Part shown: positions 63,270 to 64,000 of the stretch, piece after piece
Position numbering within the stretch: position 1 is the stretch's first letter
Layout: every line of letters starts with the position of its first letter
Assembly (NCBI GenBank): GCA_030645495.1
Contig: JAUSLV010000026.1
Span: 1-64,000 of the forward strand
Length of the DNA stretch: 64,000 nucleotides
Source of the DNA: Actinomycetota bacterium
GTDB taxonomy: Bacteria > Actinomycetota > Acidimicrobiia > Acidimicrobiales > Ilumatobacteraceae
Direction of reading: 5' to 3'
Notes under the pieces: generated by a model
What the model was told of the DNA's origin: nothing
The model's database searches: none
What the model saw: the letters and a program-made list of their open reading frames with translations, nothing else
Program-made: the position numbers and the translations under genes

Positions 63270-63839
63270 TCAGTCGTCGCCGAGCCACTGTGCGGCGCGG
63301 TCGAGCAGGAACAGGCTGGCCTCACGGCAACGGTCGAGCGTGTCGCAGAACGCCTTGTCTTCGGCGAGGTACACGTCGGCCAGATCGACCGGGATGCGGG
63401 CCACGATGGAGAGGCTGCGCTCGGGGGCATCGGTGACGCTGGCGAAGCTGTCGATCGCCGACACCTCCAGCGGCAGTGCCACGCCACCCACGCCGGCCAG
63501 CTCGGTGGCCAGCACCAGCAGATCGGGCGGGTGCGGCAGCGGCGGCAGCGTCCAGGTGAAGATCAGCGGGAACGTGAACCCGGTGGGCGGGTCGTCGTCC
63601 GGGTCGTCGAGCTCGACCACCTTGTCCTCGAAACCGAGGAGCGCGCGAGGGTCGACCTCGAGCGAGAGGTGCAGGTCGATCGGGCCGTTGCACGCCTCTT
63701 CGGGGTGCAGATCCACCTCCCACAGCTGGCGCAGCGAGTAGGTCTCGACGAAGTGCCGCTCGTCGTGCACGTGGAATCCGTGGTCGACAGCGTGGCCTTT
63801 CAGGTCGGACACGAAACCGGCGACATCGATGACGGCCAC
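63270..63839 (-). CDS. Hypothetical protein, unknown function
   Basis: A 189-residue soluble protein. The N terminus VAVIDVAGFVSDLKGHAVDH is followed by mixed beta strands (PIDLHLSLEVDPRALLGFED; GFTFPLIFTWTLPPLPHPPD) and a C-terminal helix (CREASLFLLDRAAQWLGDD). AAAGGA precedes the GTG at 63839. No family is recognised. It forms a likely two-gene operon with the acidic protein downstream. Confidence 0.6.
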   Translation of the reverse strand: MAVIDVAGFVSDLKGHAVDHGFHVHDERHFVETYSLRQLWEVDLHPEEACNGPIDLHLSLEVDPRALLGFEDKVVELDDPDDDPPTGFTFPLIFTWTLPPLPHPPDLLVLATELAGVGGVALPLEVSAIDSFASVTDAPERSLSIVARIPVDLADVYLAEDKAFCDTLDRCREASLFLLDRAAQWLGDD

Positions 63840-63898
63840 TGCTCGGTCCTTTCCGGGTGCTGCGGTGCGGTCGGCAGCGACACTACCGTGCGATGTGG

Positions 63899-64000
63899 AT
63901 GAAGCCTGACCGGTTGGCCCTGTTGCACGAGGTTGCCGACGTTGTCGCGGCCGCATTCGCTGAGGTACGCGACTTCGGCCCCTCGGGCGGGCGCGACGGC
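63899..64000 (+). CDS. 5' end of a gene, possibly inositol monophosphatase family
   Basis: Only 34 codons are present: MKPDRLALLHEVADVVAAAF, then AEVRDFGPSGGRDG, cut by the window edge. The helix followed by a Gly/Arg-rich turn resembles the start of actinobacterial inositol monophosphatase-like proteins. TACCGT (63884-63889) lies nine bases before the ATG at 63899; an in-frame ATG at 63893 is too close to that box. Confidence 0.4.
   Translation, partial: MKPDRLALLHEVADVVAAAFAEVRDFGPSGGRDG

Overview
The window reads as a high-GC actinobacterial chromosome segment, most likely an aquatic or wastewater member of the class Acidimicrobiia. Supporting signs are a mycothiol synthase gene, a DUF3499 protein, GTG starts, dense gene packing with many ATGA and TGATG overlaps, and many genes that appear to be transcribed as leaderless mRNAs, with a TANNNT -10 box ending 6-9 nt before the start codon. 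The taxonomic call is inference; no rRNA gene is present.

Layout. 1-3.0 kb: a truncated acyl-CoA synthetase (the first ~200 bp look like an unrelated join), an F420-type LLM oxidoreductase and a divergent GNAT enzyme. 3.0-6.0 kb: cytochrome P450, alanine dehydrogenase and its divergent Lrp-type regulator around a 14-bp palindrome. 6.0-12.6 kb: a GC-rich gap with a 26-bp perfect inverted repeat, then a polyamine/GABA block: aminobutyraldehyde-type dehydrogenase, a second Lrp regulator and a Pot-type ABC transporter whose ATPase and substrate-binding protein are one polypeptide. 12.6-15.3 kb: a DUF1800-DUF1501 pair. 15.4-22 kb: a hydroxyacid dehydrogenase, tRNA-Val, DUF3499, an ABC ATPase and two tandem M23 murein hydrolases that share one promoter module. 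22-28 kb: phosphotransferase/DUF6285, then mshD-pepF-rlmN divergent from nth, then a compact structured RNA with its own promoter and terminator.

28.4-38 kb: amino-acid biosynthesis, hisC-hisB-hisH-hisA-hisF coupled to a homocysteine methyltransferase, an aldo/keto reductase, a second homocysteine methyltransferase-like gene, a GroES-like protein, hisI and trpE. 38-40.7 kb: YgfZ-type folate protein and an M50 protease. 40.7-46.4 kb: a complete tripartite tricarboxylate transporter (TctC, TctB, TctA) with a divergent citrate-type two-component system. 46.5-54.4 kb: housekeeping genes (pyruvate phosphate dikinase, AIM24, TerC, dnaG-rpoD, tRNA-Asn, tRNA-Met). 54.4-64 kb: a five-PAS diguanylate cyclase, a methyltransferase, a YjdM zinc-ribbon protein, a membrane-anchored phosphodiester glycosidase, a GntR-acyl-CoA dehydrogenase-phosphotransferase operon, two uncharacterised small genes and the first codons of a gene cut by the right edge.

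Most notable: the PotA-TM-PotD fusion, the window-wide leaderless promoter pattern (including a palindrome that holds two divergent start codons and both -10 boxes), the structured RNA at 27.9 kb, and the duplicated M23 genes with identically placed GTAAC-N6-GAAAC boxes. No CRISPR array, insertion sequence or prophage was seen.
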